Shown here piece after piece: positions 47,662-56,715 of a stretch of DNA of 64,000 nt (within the stretch, counting starts at the first letter, position 1; each line of letters opens with the position of its first letter). The notes beneath the pieces were generated by a model, which made no database searches, had not been told where the DNA came from, and saw only the letters and a program-made list of their open reading frames with translations. The translations under genes and the position numbers were made by a program. Origin of the DNA: Ensifer adhaerens (lineage in GTDB: Bacteria; Pseudomonadota; Alphaproteobacteria; Rhizobiales; Rhizobiaceae); the NCBI RefSeq assembly GCF_001270265.1, contig NZ_LGAP01000001.1, forward strand, positions 930,001-994,000, written 5' to 3'.

Positions 47662-49053
47662 ATGACATCGACGCGCACGGAAACAGATACGTTCGGCCCC
47701 ATCGAAGTGGCAAACGACCGCTACTGGGGCGCTCAGGCCCAGCGATCGCTCGGCAACTTCAAGATCGGTTGGGAAAAGCAGCCGGCTTCGATCGTCCGCG
47801 CGCTCGGCATCGTCAAACAGGCAGCGGCTCGCACCAACATGGCGCTCGGCCGCCTGGATGCGACCGTCGCCGATGCCATCGTGAGGGCCTCGCAGGAAGT
47901 CATCGACGGCAAGCTCAACGACCATTTCCCGCTCGTCGTCTGGCAGACCGGCTCGGGCACCCAGTCGAACATGAACGCCAACGAGGTCATCTCGAACCGC
48001 GCAATCGAACTGCTCGGCGGCGTCATGGGCTCGAAGAAACCGGTGCACCCGAACGACCACGTCAACATGAGCCAGTCGTCGAACGACACCTACCCGACCG
48101 CCATGCACATCGCCTGCGCCGAGCGGGTGATCCACGACCTGCTGCCGGCGCTGAAGCATCTGCACAAGGCGCTCGAAGCCAAGGTCAAGGCATTCGACCA
48201 CATCATCAAGATCGGCCGCACCCACACCCAGGATGCAACCCCGCTGACGCTCGGCCAGGAATTCTCCGGCTATGCGGCGCAGGTCGCCTCCTCGATCAAG
48301 CGCATCGAAATGACCCTGCCCGGTCTTTGTGAACTGGCGCAAGGCGGCACGGCTGTCGGTACCGGCCTCAACGCACCCGTTGGCTTTGCCGAACAGGTCG
48401 CCGAAGAGATTGCCAAGATCACCGGCATCGCCTTCACCACGGCGCCGAACAAGTTCGAGGCGCTTGCCGCCCACGATTCGATGGTGTTCAGCCACGGTGC
48501 GATCAACGCCTCTGCCGCCGCCCTCTTCAAGATCGCCAACGATATCCGCTTCCTCGGCTCCGGTCCTCGCTCGGGCCTCGGCGAACTCTCGCTTCCGGAA
48601 AACGAGCCGGGCTCATCGATCATGCCGGGCAAGGTCAACCCGACCCAGTGCGAAGCCCTGACCCAGGTCTGCGTCCAGGTCTTCGGCAACAACGCCGCGC
48701 TGACCTTCGCCGGCAGCCAGGGCCATTTCGAACTGAACGTCTTCAACCCGCTGATGGCCTACAACTTCCTGCAGTCGGTGCAGCTCCTCGCCGATGCCGC
48801 GGTCTCCTTCACCGACAACTGCGTTGTCGGCATCGAAGCGCGCGAAGACAACATCAAGGCAGCGCTCGACCGCTCGCTGATGCTGGTGACGGCATTGGCG
48901 CCGAAGATCGGCTACGACAACGCGGCAAAGATCGCCAAGACGGCGCACAAGAACGGTACGACACTGCGCGAAGAGGCCGTCGGCGGCGGCTACGTGACCA
49001 ATGAAGAGTTCGATGCGGTCGTGCGCCCGGAAACGATGATCAGCCCGGCCTGA
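47662..49053 (+). CDS. fumC: Class II fumarate hydratase
   Basis: A 463-residue oxygen-stable fumarase of the TCA cycle, with the family signature [17 protein letters not shown] and the conserved [32 protein letters not shown] and [13 protein letters not shown] blocks. The ATG at 47662 ([12 protein letters not shown]) follows AGGGA by 7 nt. It is monocistronic. Full length and all signature blocks are present. Confidence 0.97.
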   Translation: MTSTRTETDTFGPIEVANDRYWGAQAQRSLGNFKIGWEKQPASIVRALGIVKQAAARTNMALGRLDATVADAIVRASQEVIDGKLNDHFPLVVWQTGSGTQSNMNANEVISNRAIELLGGVMGSKKPVHPNDHVNMSQSSNDTYPTAMHIACAERVIHDLLPALKHLHKALEAKVKAFDHIIKIGRTHTQDATPLTLGQEFSGYAAQVASSIKRIEMTLPGLCELAQGGTAVGTGLNAPVGFAEQVAEEIAKITGIAFTTAPNKFEALAAHDSMVFSHGAINASAAALFKIANDIRFLGSGPRSGLGELSLPENEPGSSIMPGKVNPTQCEALTQVCVQVFGNNAALTFAGSQGHFELNVFNPLMAYNFLQSVQLLADAAVSFTDNCVVGIEAREDNIKAALDRSLMLVTALAPKIGYDNAAKIAKTAHKNGTTLREEAVGGGYVTNEEFDAVVRPETMISPA

Positions 49054-49066
49054 TCCGTTTATCCCT

Positions 49067-49094
49067 GCCGCGGCGCCTTAACCGGCGTCGCGGC
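49067..49094 (+). terminator. Hairpin after fumC
   Basis: GCCGCGGCGCC (49067-49077) pairs with GGCGTCGCGGC (49084-49094) with one G-T pair and loop TTAACC, starting 13 bp after the fumC stop. No T-run follows. Confidence 0.5.
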
Positions 49095-49243
49095 GCGGCT
49101 CTCGCCCCGGATAGACCGGACAGCGCCTTGTCTGCCTTAACTCGAATTGTCCTCTTTCGCGGAAGCAATCATTAAGACTTCGCAAATCATTTGCCCCTAA
49201 AAATCAGTACCCGTAAGCAATGAGTAATATTGGGGGTTTGCGG

Positions 49244-50314
49244 ATGCAAACGGCCACCTCTGGAAAAACACAAGCTCCTGATATCGCAGCGCAAGTGACC
49301 CATGCGATGCGGATGATGGGCGTATCGCCGATACCGCGCAATTACGAGCTCTATTACGAAGCCTATCTCGGTTCCAACCCGCAACTGTCCAAGGAGCTTG
49401 CGGCCCTCGGCAGCCGCGCGACCCAGGAAGAACTCGACGCGATCGGCGCGCAATATTTCAGCCATATCCACCGCTCGACCGGCATCGAGCGGGCACACAC
49501 CAGCCTTGCCGCCAAGCTGGCCGAACTGGTCAACCTGTTGAAGGACGAGCAATATGCGCTCGAGACCTACAACAAGGTTCTCGACGAAGCCTACGTCAAC
49601 ATAACCAGCAAAAGCGCCTCCAGCGCTGACATCCTGCGCCATGCCATCGGCATCCTCACCGAAGCGACCGCCGACACGATGAGCCAGGGCAAGGAGCGCG
49701 TGCAGACCGTGGTGCAGAAGTCCTTCGAGATGGAGGTCATCCGCCAGGAACTCGACGAATACAAGCGGATTGCCAACACGGATTCGCTGACGCGGCTCGC
49801 CAACCGCCGCGCCTTCGACGACAATCTCGCGGCCGTCTACAACAACGATCACGAGAAGAACTTCACCGGCTTGCTGGTCGCCGATATCGACCACTTCAAG
49901 AAGGTGAACGATACCTTCGGCCATCCGGTCGGCGACAAGATCCTGGCGACGGTCGGCAGCGTCATCCGCGCCAATGTCCGGCGCGATGCCTTTGTTGCGC
50001 GCACCGGCGGCGAGGAATTCGCCATCATCCTCAACGACAGCAGCCAGGAAGAATGCCTGCAGGTCGCCGATCGCATCCGCACGGTTCTGGCGGGCACGCC
50101 GTTCAGAAACTCCAAGACCGGTGTGAATTACGGCCCGATCACCCTGTCGGTCGGCGTCTGCATGGCGACAGCCGCGGAAGATGCGGTCGACCTCTACAAC
50201 AAGGCAGACATCGCGCTCTACTCCGCCAAGAATGCCGGCCGCAACAAGACGATGCTGTTCGAAGACGGCATGCGCAAGGAGTCCGGCCGCAACTGGCTGA
50301 TCTACCGGCGCTAG
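49244..50314 (+). CDS. Soluble GGDEF diguanylate cyclase
   Basis: A 356-residue cytoplasmic protein. Residues 1-170 form a helical sensor-like region with no recognised domain (PRNYELYYEAYLGSNPQL); residues about 175-345 form a GGDEF domain with motif GGEEF at 255-259 and DIDHFKKVNDTFGH. GGEEF is an active variant. No RxxD inhibitory site is at the standard spacing. The start at 49244 (GGGGG element upstream) is preferred over 49220. It likely makes c-di-GMP. Confidence 0.92.
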   Translation: MQTATSGKTQAPDIAAQVTHAMRMMGVSPIPRNYELYYEAYLGSNPQLSKELAALGSRATQEELDAIGAQYFSHIHRSTGIERAHTSLAAKLAELVNLLKDEQYALETYNKVLDEAYVNITSKSASSADILRHAIGILTEATADTMSQGKERVQTVVQKSFEMEVIRQELDEYKRIANTDSLTRLANRRAFDDNLAAVYNNDHEKNFTGLLVADIDHFKKVNDTFGHPVGDKILATVGSVIRANVRRDAFVARTGGEEFAIILNDSSQEECLQVADRIRTVLAGTPFRNSKTGVNYGPITLSVGVCMATAAEDAVDLYNKADIALYSAKNAGRNKTMLFEDGMRKESGRNWLIYRR

Positions 50315-50336
50315 CAAGCAACGGCAATCCCATGAG

Positions 50337-50360
50337 ATGGCGCCCACTGGGCGCCATTTT
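50337..50360 (+). terminator. Intrinsic terminator after the GGDEF gene
   Basis: ATGGCGCCC (50337-50345) pairs with GGGCGCCAT (50349-50357) around ACT, followed by TTT; 22 bp after the stop. Confidence 0.75.
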
Positions 50361-50485
50361 CGATTCAGCACCTCCGGTTCCCTTGGAAACAGCCAGATCA
50401 AATTGCAACCGGTAGAACCCTTTGCAACAGGGAACAACCGCAACCGAAAGCGCGATGGGTTCCCACAAGCTGAGGGGGAACTCAC

Positions 50486-51133
50486 ATGAAGCGCATCTTA
50501 GCAACCGTTATAGCAACCGCCCTGATGACGGGATCGGCGGCAATCGCCCATGCCACCGAAAGCGGGCAGGATCCGATCACTGTCGCCTCGCTCGACAGCA
50601 GCATCGCCAAGACCGGATGGCTTCAAGTTCTGTCGCAAGGCGACGCGCGGAAGGCGAAACGCGGCGATATCAACCAGTCGCCGATCGCGCGAGAGCTCGT
50701 CGCCTTCTCCGAGACCGCAGCTCCCGGCACCATCATCGTCGACAACTCCGAGCGCCGGCTCTACCATGTCATCGGTCGCGGTATCGCGGTCAAATATGCC
50801 GTCAGCGTCGGGCGAAAAGGGTTTCTGTGGACCGGCACCAACACGGTCAGCCGCAAGGCCGAATGGCCGACCTGGGTGCCGCCCGAAGACATGCGCGTCC
50901 GTGAAGCGAAAAAGGGCAAGGTGCTGCCGGCCAGCATGAAGGGCGGCATCGAAAACCCGCTCGGCGCCCGCGCCATGTATCTCGGCTCCACCATCTACCG
51001 GATTCACGGAACGAACCAGCCGCTGTCGATTGGCAAGGCGATGTCATCCGGCTGCATCCGCATGGCCAACGAGGATGTCGAGCACCTCTATGCCAATGTC
51101 CAGATCGGCGCGACGGTTGTCGTTCGCGACTGA
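50486..51133 (+). CDS. ErfK/YbiS-type L,D-transpeptidase
   Basis: A 215-residue exported protein with a signal peptide (cleavage likely after AHA, residue 23). The YkuD domain covers about 80-214 with the catalytic Cys at 190 (MSSGCIRM) and a conserved His in YRIHGTNQP. It may form 3-3 cross-links or attach outer-membrane proteins to peptidoglycan. Convergent with an M15 peptidase gene 40 bp away. Confidence 0.92.
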   Translation: MKRILATVIATALMTGSAAIAHATESGQDPITVASLDSSIAKTGWLQVLSQGDARKAKRGDINQSPIARELVAFSETAAPGTIIVDNSERRLYHVIGRGIAVKYAVSVGRKGFLWTGTNTVSRKAEWPTWVPPEDMRVREAKKGKVLPASMKGGIENPLGARAMYLGSTIYRIHGTNQPLSIGKAMSSGCIRMANEDVEHLYANVQIGATVVVRD

Positions 51134-51173
51134 TCGATCAGTCATGGTACGGCACGTCCACGGTCAGCGTTAT

Positions 51174-51980
51174 CTATCGACAGGCGGAAGAACCCGCCTG
51201 CCTGGCAATGGCAATCAGTTCCGGCCGGTACTCGAAATGCATGGTGTCGAAATGATACCAGCGCCCACCCCAGATGAAACCGTGCTTCTCGAAGATCTCG
51301 ACGATCTCGAGCGGATAACGGTTGCGGTAGGGCGCGGTACCACTCTTGCCCCTGCCCGCCCAACGCCAGTAGTCGGCAACACCGGTATTGAGGTCGATCG
51401 CCGCACCGAAGCTGTGCATCGACAGCGTGCGCGCGCCGGCGATATTGCGCCAGTTGAAGGTGCCGGCACTTGGTACGAGGTACCGCTTCAGCTTCGGGTG
51501 TGAGGCGAGTTCGGTTTCGACCGCCTGCAGTGCCTTCGCCACGCCGTGTCTGCTGGTCACCCTCAGGCGCTCGCCGAACCAGTCGACTGTGACGAGATCG
51601 CGCCTGACGTGCGCAGCGCTGTCGCCATAGAGCCGTTTCATGAAGGCTTCGCTGCGGATACGCCCCGGATCGAAATCGACGGCCGGCGGCTTGGCGCAGA
51701 GGCCAAGCGGATAGATCTGGGAAAGACTGTCCTCGATATCGCCCGCTTCGAGCTTTTCCACATGGCTCTTCTGCCGGCCGTCATCGATCGGCAGCGCTGC
51801 ACCGCCGTCGCGCAGGATCAACGTGTCTTTGCCGACCTCGGCGATCGCCTCCGGATAGGCCTTGGCGAGCAGCGCAAGTTTCTCGCTCAGCGTCGGGTCA
51901 GCAGCAAGGGCCCTGCTAATGCACGCCGAAAGAAGCAACGCGGCCGCACCAAGATATGCGCTCACAGATCCACGTCGCAT
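51174..51980 (-). CDS. M15 family D-Ala-D-Ala carboxypeptidase-like protein
   Basis: A 268-residue exported metallopeptidase. Zinc motif SMHSFGAAIDLN (SxHxxGxAxD) and the later HFDTMHFEYRPE are the VanY/LD-carboxypeptidase pattern. The N-terminus MRRGSVSAYLGAAALLLSAC ends in a possible lipobox LSAC, so it could be a lipoprotein. It would trim peptidoglycan stem peptides. The reading frame extends to 52079, but the signal sequence begins at the ATG at 51980. Confidence 0.88.
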   Translation of the reverse strand: MRRGSVSAYLGAAALLLSACISRALAADPTLSEKLALLAKAYPEAIAEVGKDTLILRDGGAALPIDDGRQKSHVEKLEAGDIEDSLSQIYPLGLCAKPPAVDFDPGRIRSEAFMKRLYGDSAAHVRRDLVTVDWFGERLRVTSRHGVAKALQAVETELASHPKLKRYLVPSAGTFNWRNIAGARTLSMHSFGAAIDLNTGVADYWRWAGRGKSGTAPYRNRYPLEIVEIFEKHGFIWGGRWYHFDTMHFEYRPELIAIARQAGSSACR

Positions 51981-52045
51981 CACGTTTCCATCTCTTGGCT
52001 CGCTCCTGCGCGGCCGGCATCGCGGGGCCGGCTCGGCGTTCCAGC

Positions 52046-52654
52046 CTACCACATGGTCTTGGCGGCGCGCTCGGGCCATTCGCGATCATAAGTATCCCGG
52101 TCGAAATCGACCTTGGCCGCCTTCAACAACATGCCGGGTGTGGGAAGCGTCGCGGGATCGATGAAACGCTCAGGGTTCCAGATCTGCGATCGCATTAAAG
52201 CGCGCGCGCACTGGAAGTAGACCTCGCCGATGGTCACGACGATGACGCTGCGCGGGTTCTTGCCGTCGACCTCGAAGGAGCCGGTCAGCGCCGGATCGAT
52301 GTTGACGACGGCGGTGCCGTTGATGCGCATGGTGGTGTTCGATCCCGGCACCAGGAACATCAGCGCGACGCGCGGATCGCGCACGATATTGGCAAGCGAA
52401 TCGACGCGATTGTTGCCGCGCCAGTCGGGCATCAGAACGGTCTTGTCGTCGGCAATACGGACGACGCAATCGTCGTCGCCGCGCGGAGAACAGTCGAGCC
52501 CTTCCGGACCGACGGTGGCAAGTGCTGCAAAGGGCGAAGCCTCGATCATCTGCCGGTATTCCGTGGTCAGCGCCTGGGTGACCTTTGCCACCGACGCCTC
52601 GCTGACGCCGCCGTAAAGTGCGTTCAATTGCTCGATCGAAGTGATGACCGACAT
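52046..52654 (-). CDS. Pyridoxamine 5'-phosphate oxidase-like FMN-binding protein
   Basis: A 202-residue split-barrel protein of the PPOX-like group (MSMEG_1061-like). Typical blocks are ASPFAALATVGPEGLDCSPRGD and MPDWRGNNRVDSLANIVRDPRVALMFLVPG. True PdxH activity is not indicated; such proteins bind FMN or F420 and reduce unknown substrates. GGAGG precedes the ATG at 52654, preferred over 52675. Confidence 0.85.
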   Translation of the reverse strand: MSVITSIEQLNALYGGVSEASVAKVTQALTTEYRQMIEASPFAALATVGPEGLDCSPRGDDDCVVRIADDKTVLMPDWRGNNRVDSLANIVRDPRVALMFLVPGSNTTMRINGTAVVNIDPALTGSFEVDGKNPRSVIVVTIGEVYFQCARALMRSQIWNPERFIDPATLPTPGMLLKAAKVDFDRDTYDREWPERAAKTMW

Positions 52655-52890
52655 GCCGTCCTCCCGCAAATGCACGATAGCCGCATGTCGAAATCGTTAT
52701 CCGGATTCATGCAGCCAATCCAATGTCAGCAGCGACACTCGCGCCTCTGGAAAGGCGGGCAGCACCGCAGATCGAAGCGATCCTTTCGACGGATAGCATG
52801 ACAGGCCTATGACGGCATCTGCGAAATTGGCTGAAATCGTATCAGGTGCGAGAACCCAGATGCACTGCAGCCTTTTAGAGCCGCATTGCC

Positions 52891-53799
52891 TCAGGCGGCA
52901 GCCTTTCGATCCTCGCCATGGACGAAGGCGTTGATCCTGTCGATCACCGGCGCTGCCGATACGATGCGGCGATGGCCGTAGCCGTTCGCCCAGTGAAGTT
53001 CGACATTGGGTCCGGCAGCCGCATAGCGGCGCGCATGTTCGGCCGAAACCTCCTTGTCGTCTTCCGCATGGATGATCAGTGTCGGCACGGCCCGCACCTC
53101 AAGGATCTTGGCCGCATCGAAATCTTCCAGCCGGCGGCCGGACAGCCGTTCGACGACGGCTTCGAAAGCCCGCTGCGTCTTGGAAGAAAGTCGAAGAACT
53201 TTACCGAAACCCTTGAAAAGCCAGGTCATCTCGCTCGGGGCACCGATCAGGACGAGTTTCTTCGCCACATGGCTCGGCACGTCGCAAACGACGCCACCAG
53301 CCGCACAGGCAAGGCTTGCGCCGCCAAAGGAATGGCCGACGCTGACGTCGAACCCGCCGAAATGTCGCCAGGCGGCATCAATCGCCCTGACGGCGGCAGG
53401 CATGGTCAGCGTCCGCCCCGGCGAGGCGCCGTGCCCCGGCCAGTCGAGCGTCACCACTTCGGCGCCGCCGGCAACGAGGCCCTCGATCATCGGCGCGAGA
53501 TAGTCGCTGCGCGATCCCCAACCGTGGACAAGCAGCACGCGCTTGGCATTGGCCGCATTGCGGGGGCCGACGAAATGCCGGGCCATGACCCACCCGCCGG
53601 CATAGGAAAGCGTCACCGGCTTGCCCTTGGCGATGACCGGGACCGCTGCGGCCAGTGCGGCGCGCTCCTTGGCACTCTTCGGCTTGCGGCCGGGCGTCAC
53701 GCTGAACAGCTTGAAGGCAAGCCTACCGGCTGCCTCGGGAGAAATGACCGACACGCCGGCAAGCGCATGGCGGATGACCTTGATCGCAAAGGATGCCAT
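52891..53799 (-). CDS. Alpha/beta hydrolase
   Basis: A 302-residue alpha/beta-hydrolase-fold protein: oxyanion block LLVHGWGSRSDY, nucleophile S157 in GHSFGG, acid D in HAEDDKEVS and the catalytic His in GYGHRRIV. The substrate is unknown. It is transcribed divergently from a MarR gene whose operator lies between the two starts (47 bp apart), so the MarR protein very likely controls it. Confidence 0.9.
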   Translation of the reverse strand: MASFAIKVIRHALAGVSVISPEAAGRLAFKLFSVTPGRKPKSAKERAALAAAVPVIAKGKPVTLSYAGGWVMARHFVGPRNAANAKRVLLVHGWGSRSDYLAPMIEGLVAGGAEVVTLDWPGHGASPGRTLTMPAAVRAIDAAWRHFGGFDVSVGHSFGGASLACAAGGVVCDVPSHVAKKLVLIGAPSEMTWLFKGFGKVLRLSSKTQRAFEAVVERLSGRRLEDFDAAKILEVRAVPTLIIHAEDDKEVSAEHARRYAAAGPNVELHWANGYGHRRIVSAAPVIDRINAFVHGEDRKAAA

Positions 53800-53816
53800 A
53801 GTGAGAATCTCTTAGT

Positions 53817-53834
53817 ATGTTCAATGCTGAACAT
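53817..53834. promoter_or_regulatory. Probable MarR operator
   Basis: ATGTTCA-ATGC-TGAACAT is a perfect 7-bp inverted repeat with a 4-base centre, placed in the short divergent promoter between the hydrolase and the marR-type gene. Its size and position are typical of an autoregulatory MarR site. Confidence 0.8.
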
Positions 53835-53846
53835 TATTGTACAACG

Positions 53847-54332
53847 ATGAACAAAAATCAAGTGACGAACGAACAGCATCATTTCCCCTGGGACCACCCG
53901 CGTTTTCGCAGCTGGATTGCCGTTGCGCGCGCCTGTCAGCTGATGCAGCAGACGATGACGCGCTCGCTCGCGCATCTCGACATCAAGACGCCACATCTCG
54001 ACATCCTGATCAATCTGTACCGCTTCGACGGGATCTCGCAGCAGGAGCTTGCCCGCAAGCTGCTGGTGGGACGGTCGAACATGAGCATGTTGCTGCCGCA
54101 GCTGGAAAAGCGCGGACTGATCGAGCGTCGCGGCGACGACAAGGACAAGCGCATCCTGCGACTGTCACTGACGCCGACGGGGCGCACCTTGACCGAAGAG
54201 GCGATGGAGGTTCAGACGGGCCTCATCGCAAAATTGATGGAGGATGCGCCGCTCGAGGAATGCATGGTCGTGGCGCAATCGATGGAGCGGCTGATCGCGG
54301 TCCTCCTGAAGGATGAGAACGACCTTGCCTGA
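53847..54332 (+). CDS. MarR family transcriptional regulator
   Basis: A 161-residue winged-helix regulator: the wHTH is about residues 48-100 (QQELARKLLVGRSNMSMLLP, then QLEKRGLIERRGDDKDKRI), flanked by dimerisation helices. The ATG at 53817 lies inside the operator, so the start at 53847 is chosen. MarR proteins respond to phenolics or oxidants. Convergent with the antiporter gene. Confidence 0.9.
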   Translation: MNKNQVTNEQHHFPWDHPRFRSWIAVARACQLMQQTMTRSLAHLDIKTPHLDILINLYRFDGISQQELARKLLVGRSNMSMLLPQLEKRGLIERRGDDKDKRILRLSLTPTGRTLTEEAMEVQTGLIAKLMEDAPLEECMVVAQSMERLIAVLLKDENDLA

Positions 54333-54338
54333 CGCCAC

Positions 54339-54356
54339 GCCGGCTGGTCAGCCGGC
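54339..54356. terminator. Bidirectional hairpin between marR-type and antiporter genes
   Basis: GCCGGCTG (54339-54346) pairs with CAGCCGGC (54349-54356). It overlaps the stop codon of the antiporter gene and lies 6 bp after the marR stop. Confidence 0.4.
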
Positions 54357-56168
54357 TGAGCCTTCCTGCGCCTCGCGGGCTTCCGCCTCCGCCCGCTCGC
54401 GCGCCGTTCTCGAGGCGATGATGTCGGACGGCTGCGCGTTGCCGCGGATCAGTTGCCGCCCGGCATAGATGCCGCCGATGGTTTCGAGCGCAAAGCGCTC
54501 CTTGTCGAGGTCGCGGAACTCTTCGATCACATCCGCCGCCGTTTCCGCATCCTCGCCCAGGACGTTCAGCACCTGCGTGCCGAAGACGAGCGCCGATTCG
54601 AATGTTTCGCGGATCTCGAAGTCCACCCCGGCGTGCAACAGGTCGATGGCATGGCCGCGGTCGAATGCACGCGCCAGCACCGGCACCAGCGGAAACTCCT
54701 CCTTGGCGGTGTGGGCGATCTTGATCGCCGCCGCCTTGTCGTCGACGCAGATCAGGATTGCCCTTGCCGTGGCCGCCCCTGCCGCATGCAGGATATCGCT
54801 GCGGGATCCATCGCCGTAAAAGACGCGGAATCCGAAGTTCGAGGCGTCGCGCACAAAGTCCGCATCCTTGTCGATCAGCGACAGCTTGTAACCGCGCGCC
54901 AACAACGGCTGGCTGACGATCTGCCCGAAACGGCCGAAGCCGATCATCAGCACCGTGCCCTCGACATTCTCAGGCACTTCCAGGTCGTCAGTCCTCGGCG
55001 GCTCCGGTCTGGCAAGGCGGCCATGAAGGAAGATCGCAATCGGGGTCAGCATCATCGAGAGGATGATCGTCGCCGTCAGCGTCGCATTGGCTTCGGCATC
55101 GATGATTCCGGCCGAGACGGCGGCTGCATAGAGCACGAAGGCGAACTCGCCGCCCTGCGCCATCAGCACCGCCCGCTCAAGGCTTTCGCTGTGGCAGGCA
55201 CGCAGCAACCGGGCGACCGCATAGATCAGCACGCCCTTCAGCGCCATATAGGCGAGCACGGAGATCACCACCACCTGCCAGTTGGCGGCAATCACCGAAA
55301 GGTCGATCGCCATCCCAGCACCAAGGAAGAACAGGCCGAGCAGGATACCGCGAAACGGCTCGATATCGGCTTCGAGCTGATGGCGGAAAGCCGATTCCGA
55401 CAGAAGCACACCTGCAAGGAAGGCACCCATCGCCATGGAAAGACCGCTCTGCTGCATCGCCAATGCCGAACCGAGCACGACAAGCAGGGCCGCCGCCGTC
55501 ATCACCTCGCGCGCGCCGGCCGCGGCCAGAAGCCGGAACAGCGGGTTCAGGAGGTAACGACCCGCGACCACCAATGCGACGAGCGCCGCAAAGGCAATGC
55601 CGATTGCCATCCAGCGCTCCGCCGGATCGCTGGCAGCCCCACTGCTGCCAAGCAGTGTGACGATCACCAGAAGCGGCACGATCGCCAGATCCTCGAACAA
55701 GAGGATCGCGATCATGCGTTGGCCCTTCAGCGTCGAGATCTCGTTTCGCTCCTGCAGCATCTGCATCACGATCGCCGTCGAGGTCAGCACGAAGCCGGTG
55801 CCGGCAATGAAGGAGGGAATGGGCTGAAACCCAAGTGCCAGGCCGACGGTCGTCAAACCGGCGATGCAGGCGAGCACCTGGGCAGCCCCAAGGCCGAAGA
55901 TGTCCTTGCGCATGCTCCAGAGCTTCGACGGCTGCATTTCCAGCCCGATGATGAACAGGAACATCACCACGCCGAGTTCGGCCACATGCAGGATCGCCTT
56001 CGGCTCGGTGAAGAAGCGCAGGCCGAACGGCCCGATCACCAATCCGGCAAAGAGATAGCCGAGCACCGACCCGAGGCCGATGCGCTTGAACAGCGGCACG
56101 GCAACGACACCGGCAGTCAACAGCACGACCACCTGCGTCAGGTCGTTCGCGTTCGATGCATCGGCCAA
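54348..56168 (-). CDS. Monovalent cation:proton antiporter-2 family protein (Kef-type)
   Basis: A 606-residue CPA2 antiporter. Residues about 10-385 hold roughly 12 membrane helices (GYLFAGLVIGPFGL, FLFIIGLEMQPSKLW, AIVMQMLQERNE). A cytosolic RCK domain follows with the Rossmann motif GFGRFGQI. The layout matches KefB/KefC potassium efflux systems, which are gated by glutathione adducts. No KefF/KefG partner is adjacent. The 3' end overlaps the hairpin shared with marR. Confidence 0.9.
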   Translation of the reverse strand: MADASNANDLTQVVVLLTAGVVAVPLFKRIGLGSVLGYLFAGLVIGPFGLRFFTEPKAILHVAELGVVMFLFIIGLEMQPSKLWSMRKDIFGLGAAQVLACIAGLTTVGLALGFQPIPSFIAGTGFVLTSTAIVMQMLQERNEISTLKGQRMIAILLFEDLAIVPLLVIVTLLGSSGAASDPAERWMAIGIAFAALVALVVAGRYLLNPLFRLLAAAGAREVMTAAALLVVLGSALAMQQSGLSMAMGAFLAGVLLSESAFRHQLEADIEPFRGILLGLFFLGAGMAIDLSVIAANWQVVVISVLAYMALKGVLIYAVARLLRACHSESLERAVLMAQGGEFAFVLYAAAVSAGIIDAEANATLTATIILSMMLTPIAIFLHGRLARPEPPRTDDLEVPENVEGTVLMIGFGRFGQIVSQPLLARGYKLSLIDKDADFVRDASNFGFRVFYGDGSRSDILHAAGAATARAILICVDDKAAAIKIAHTAKEEFPLVPVLARAFDRGHAIDLLHAGVDFEIRETFESALVFGTQVLNVLGEDAETAADVIEEFRDLDKERFALETIGGIYAGRQLIRGNAQPSDIIASRTARERAEAEAREAQEGSAG

Positions 56169-56192
56169 TAGACCGTCTCCTTTTCAAATGGT

Positions 56193-56567
56193 TCAGCGTG
56201 GCTTTTCAGTCTTGTCGCGCGACATGCCCTTGTCGGCGAGTTCCTGCTCATAGGCGGCAAAAAGCTCTCCGCCCTTCTCGCCGAGTTCGCGCAGATAGGT
56301 CCAGGTGAAGATGCCGGTGTCGTGAAAGTCGTCGAAGCCGATGCGCACGGCGTAGTTTCCGGTCGGCTGAACGGAGATGATCTGGACGTTGCGCTTGCCC
56401 GGTACCGTCACCCGCTGGCCCGGCCCGTGGCCCTGTACTTCGGCGGACGGCGACAGCACGCGCAGCATCTCCGCCGAAAGATCGAAGGATGCGCCGTCGT
56501 TGAAGGCAACGACGAGGCGGTGGCGGTCTTTCGAGACGCGCAGTTCCGTCGGCCAGATTTCGCTCAT
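56193..56567 (-). CDS. DUF971 domain protein
   Basis: A 124-residue protein with the DUF971 pattern (IWPTELRVSKDRHRLVVAFNDG, then LRVLSPSAEVQGHGPGQR and NYAVRIGFDDFHDTGIFTWTYLREL). The domain resembles the N-terminal part of gamma-butyrobetaine hydroxylase and is often found near Fe-S or molybdenum-cofactor genes; here it is divergent from moaA, 148 bp apart. AGGAG precedes the ATG at 56567. Confidence 0.87.
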   Translation of the reverse strand: MSEIWPTELRVSKDRHRLVVAFNDGASFDLSAEMLRVLSPSAEVQGHGPGQRVTVPGKRNVQIISVQPTGNYAVRIGFDDFHDTGIFTWTYLRELGEKGGELFAAYEQELADKGMSRDKTEKPR

Positions 56568-56715
56568 GATGTCTGCTCCTGTTTTCAAGCCCACGCTTAG
56601 CTGAAGAATCGCTCCCCGAGAATTACCCGGCTTTTCTGATCAACACTTTGCGACAGTATGCACCTTGACGCGACCACGTTTGCTGACGACATTGAAGGCG
56701 CTGGGAGAAAGACAT

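Noticed and set aside
54453-56171. A 572-codon plus-strand frame opposite the Kef-type antiporter
   Set aside because: Shadow frame, no recognisable protein.
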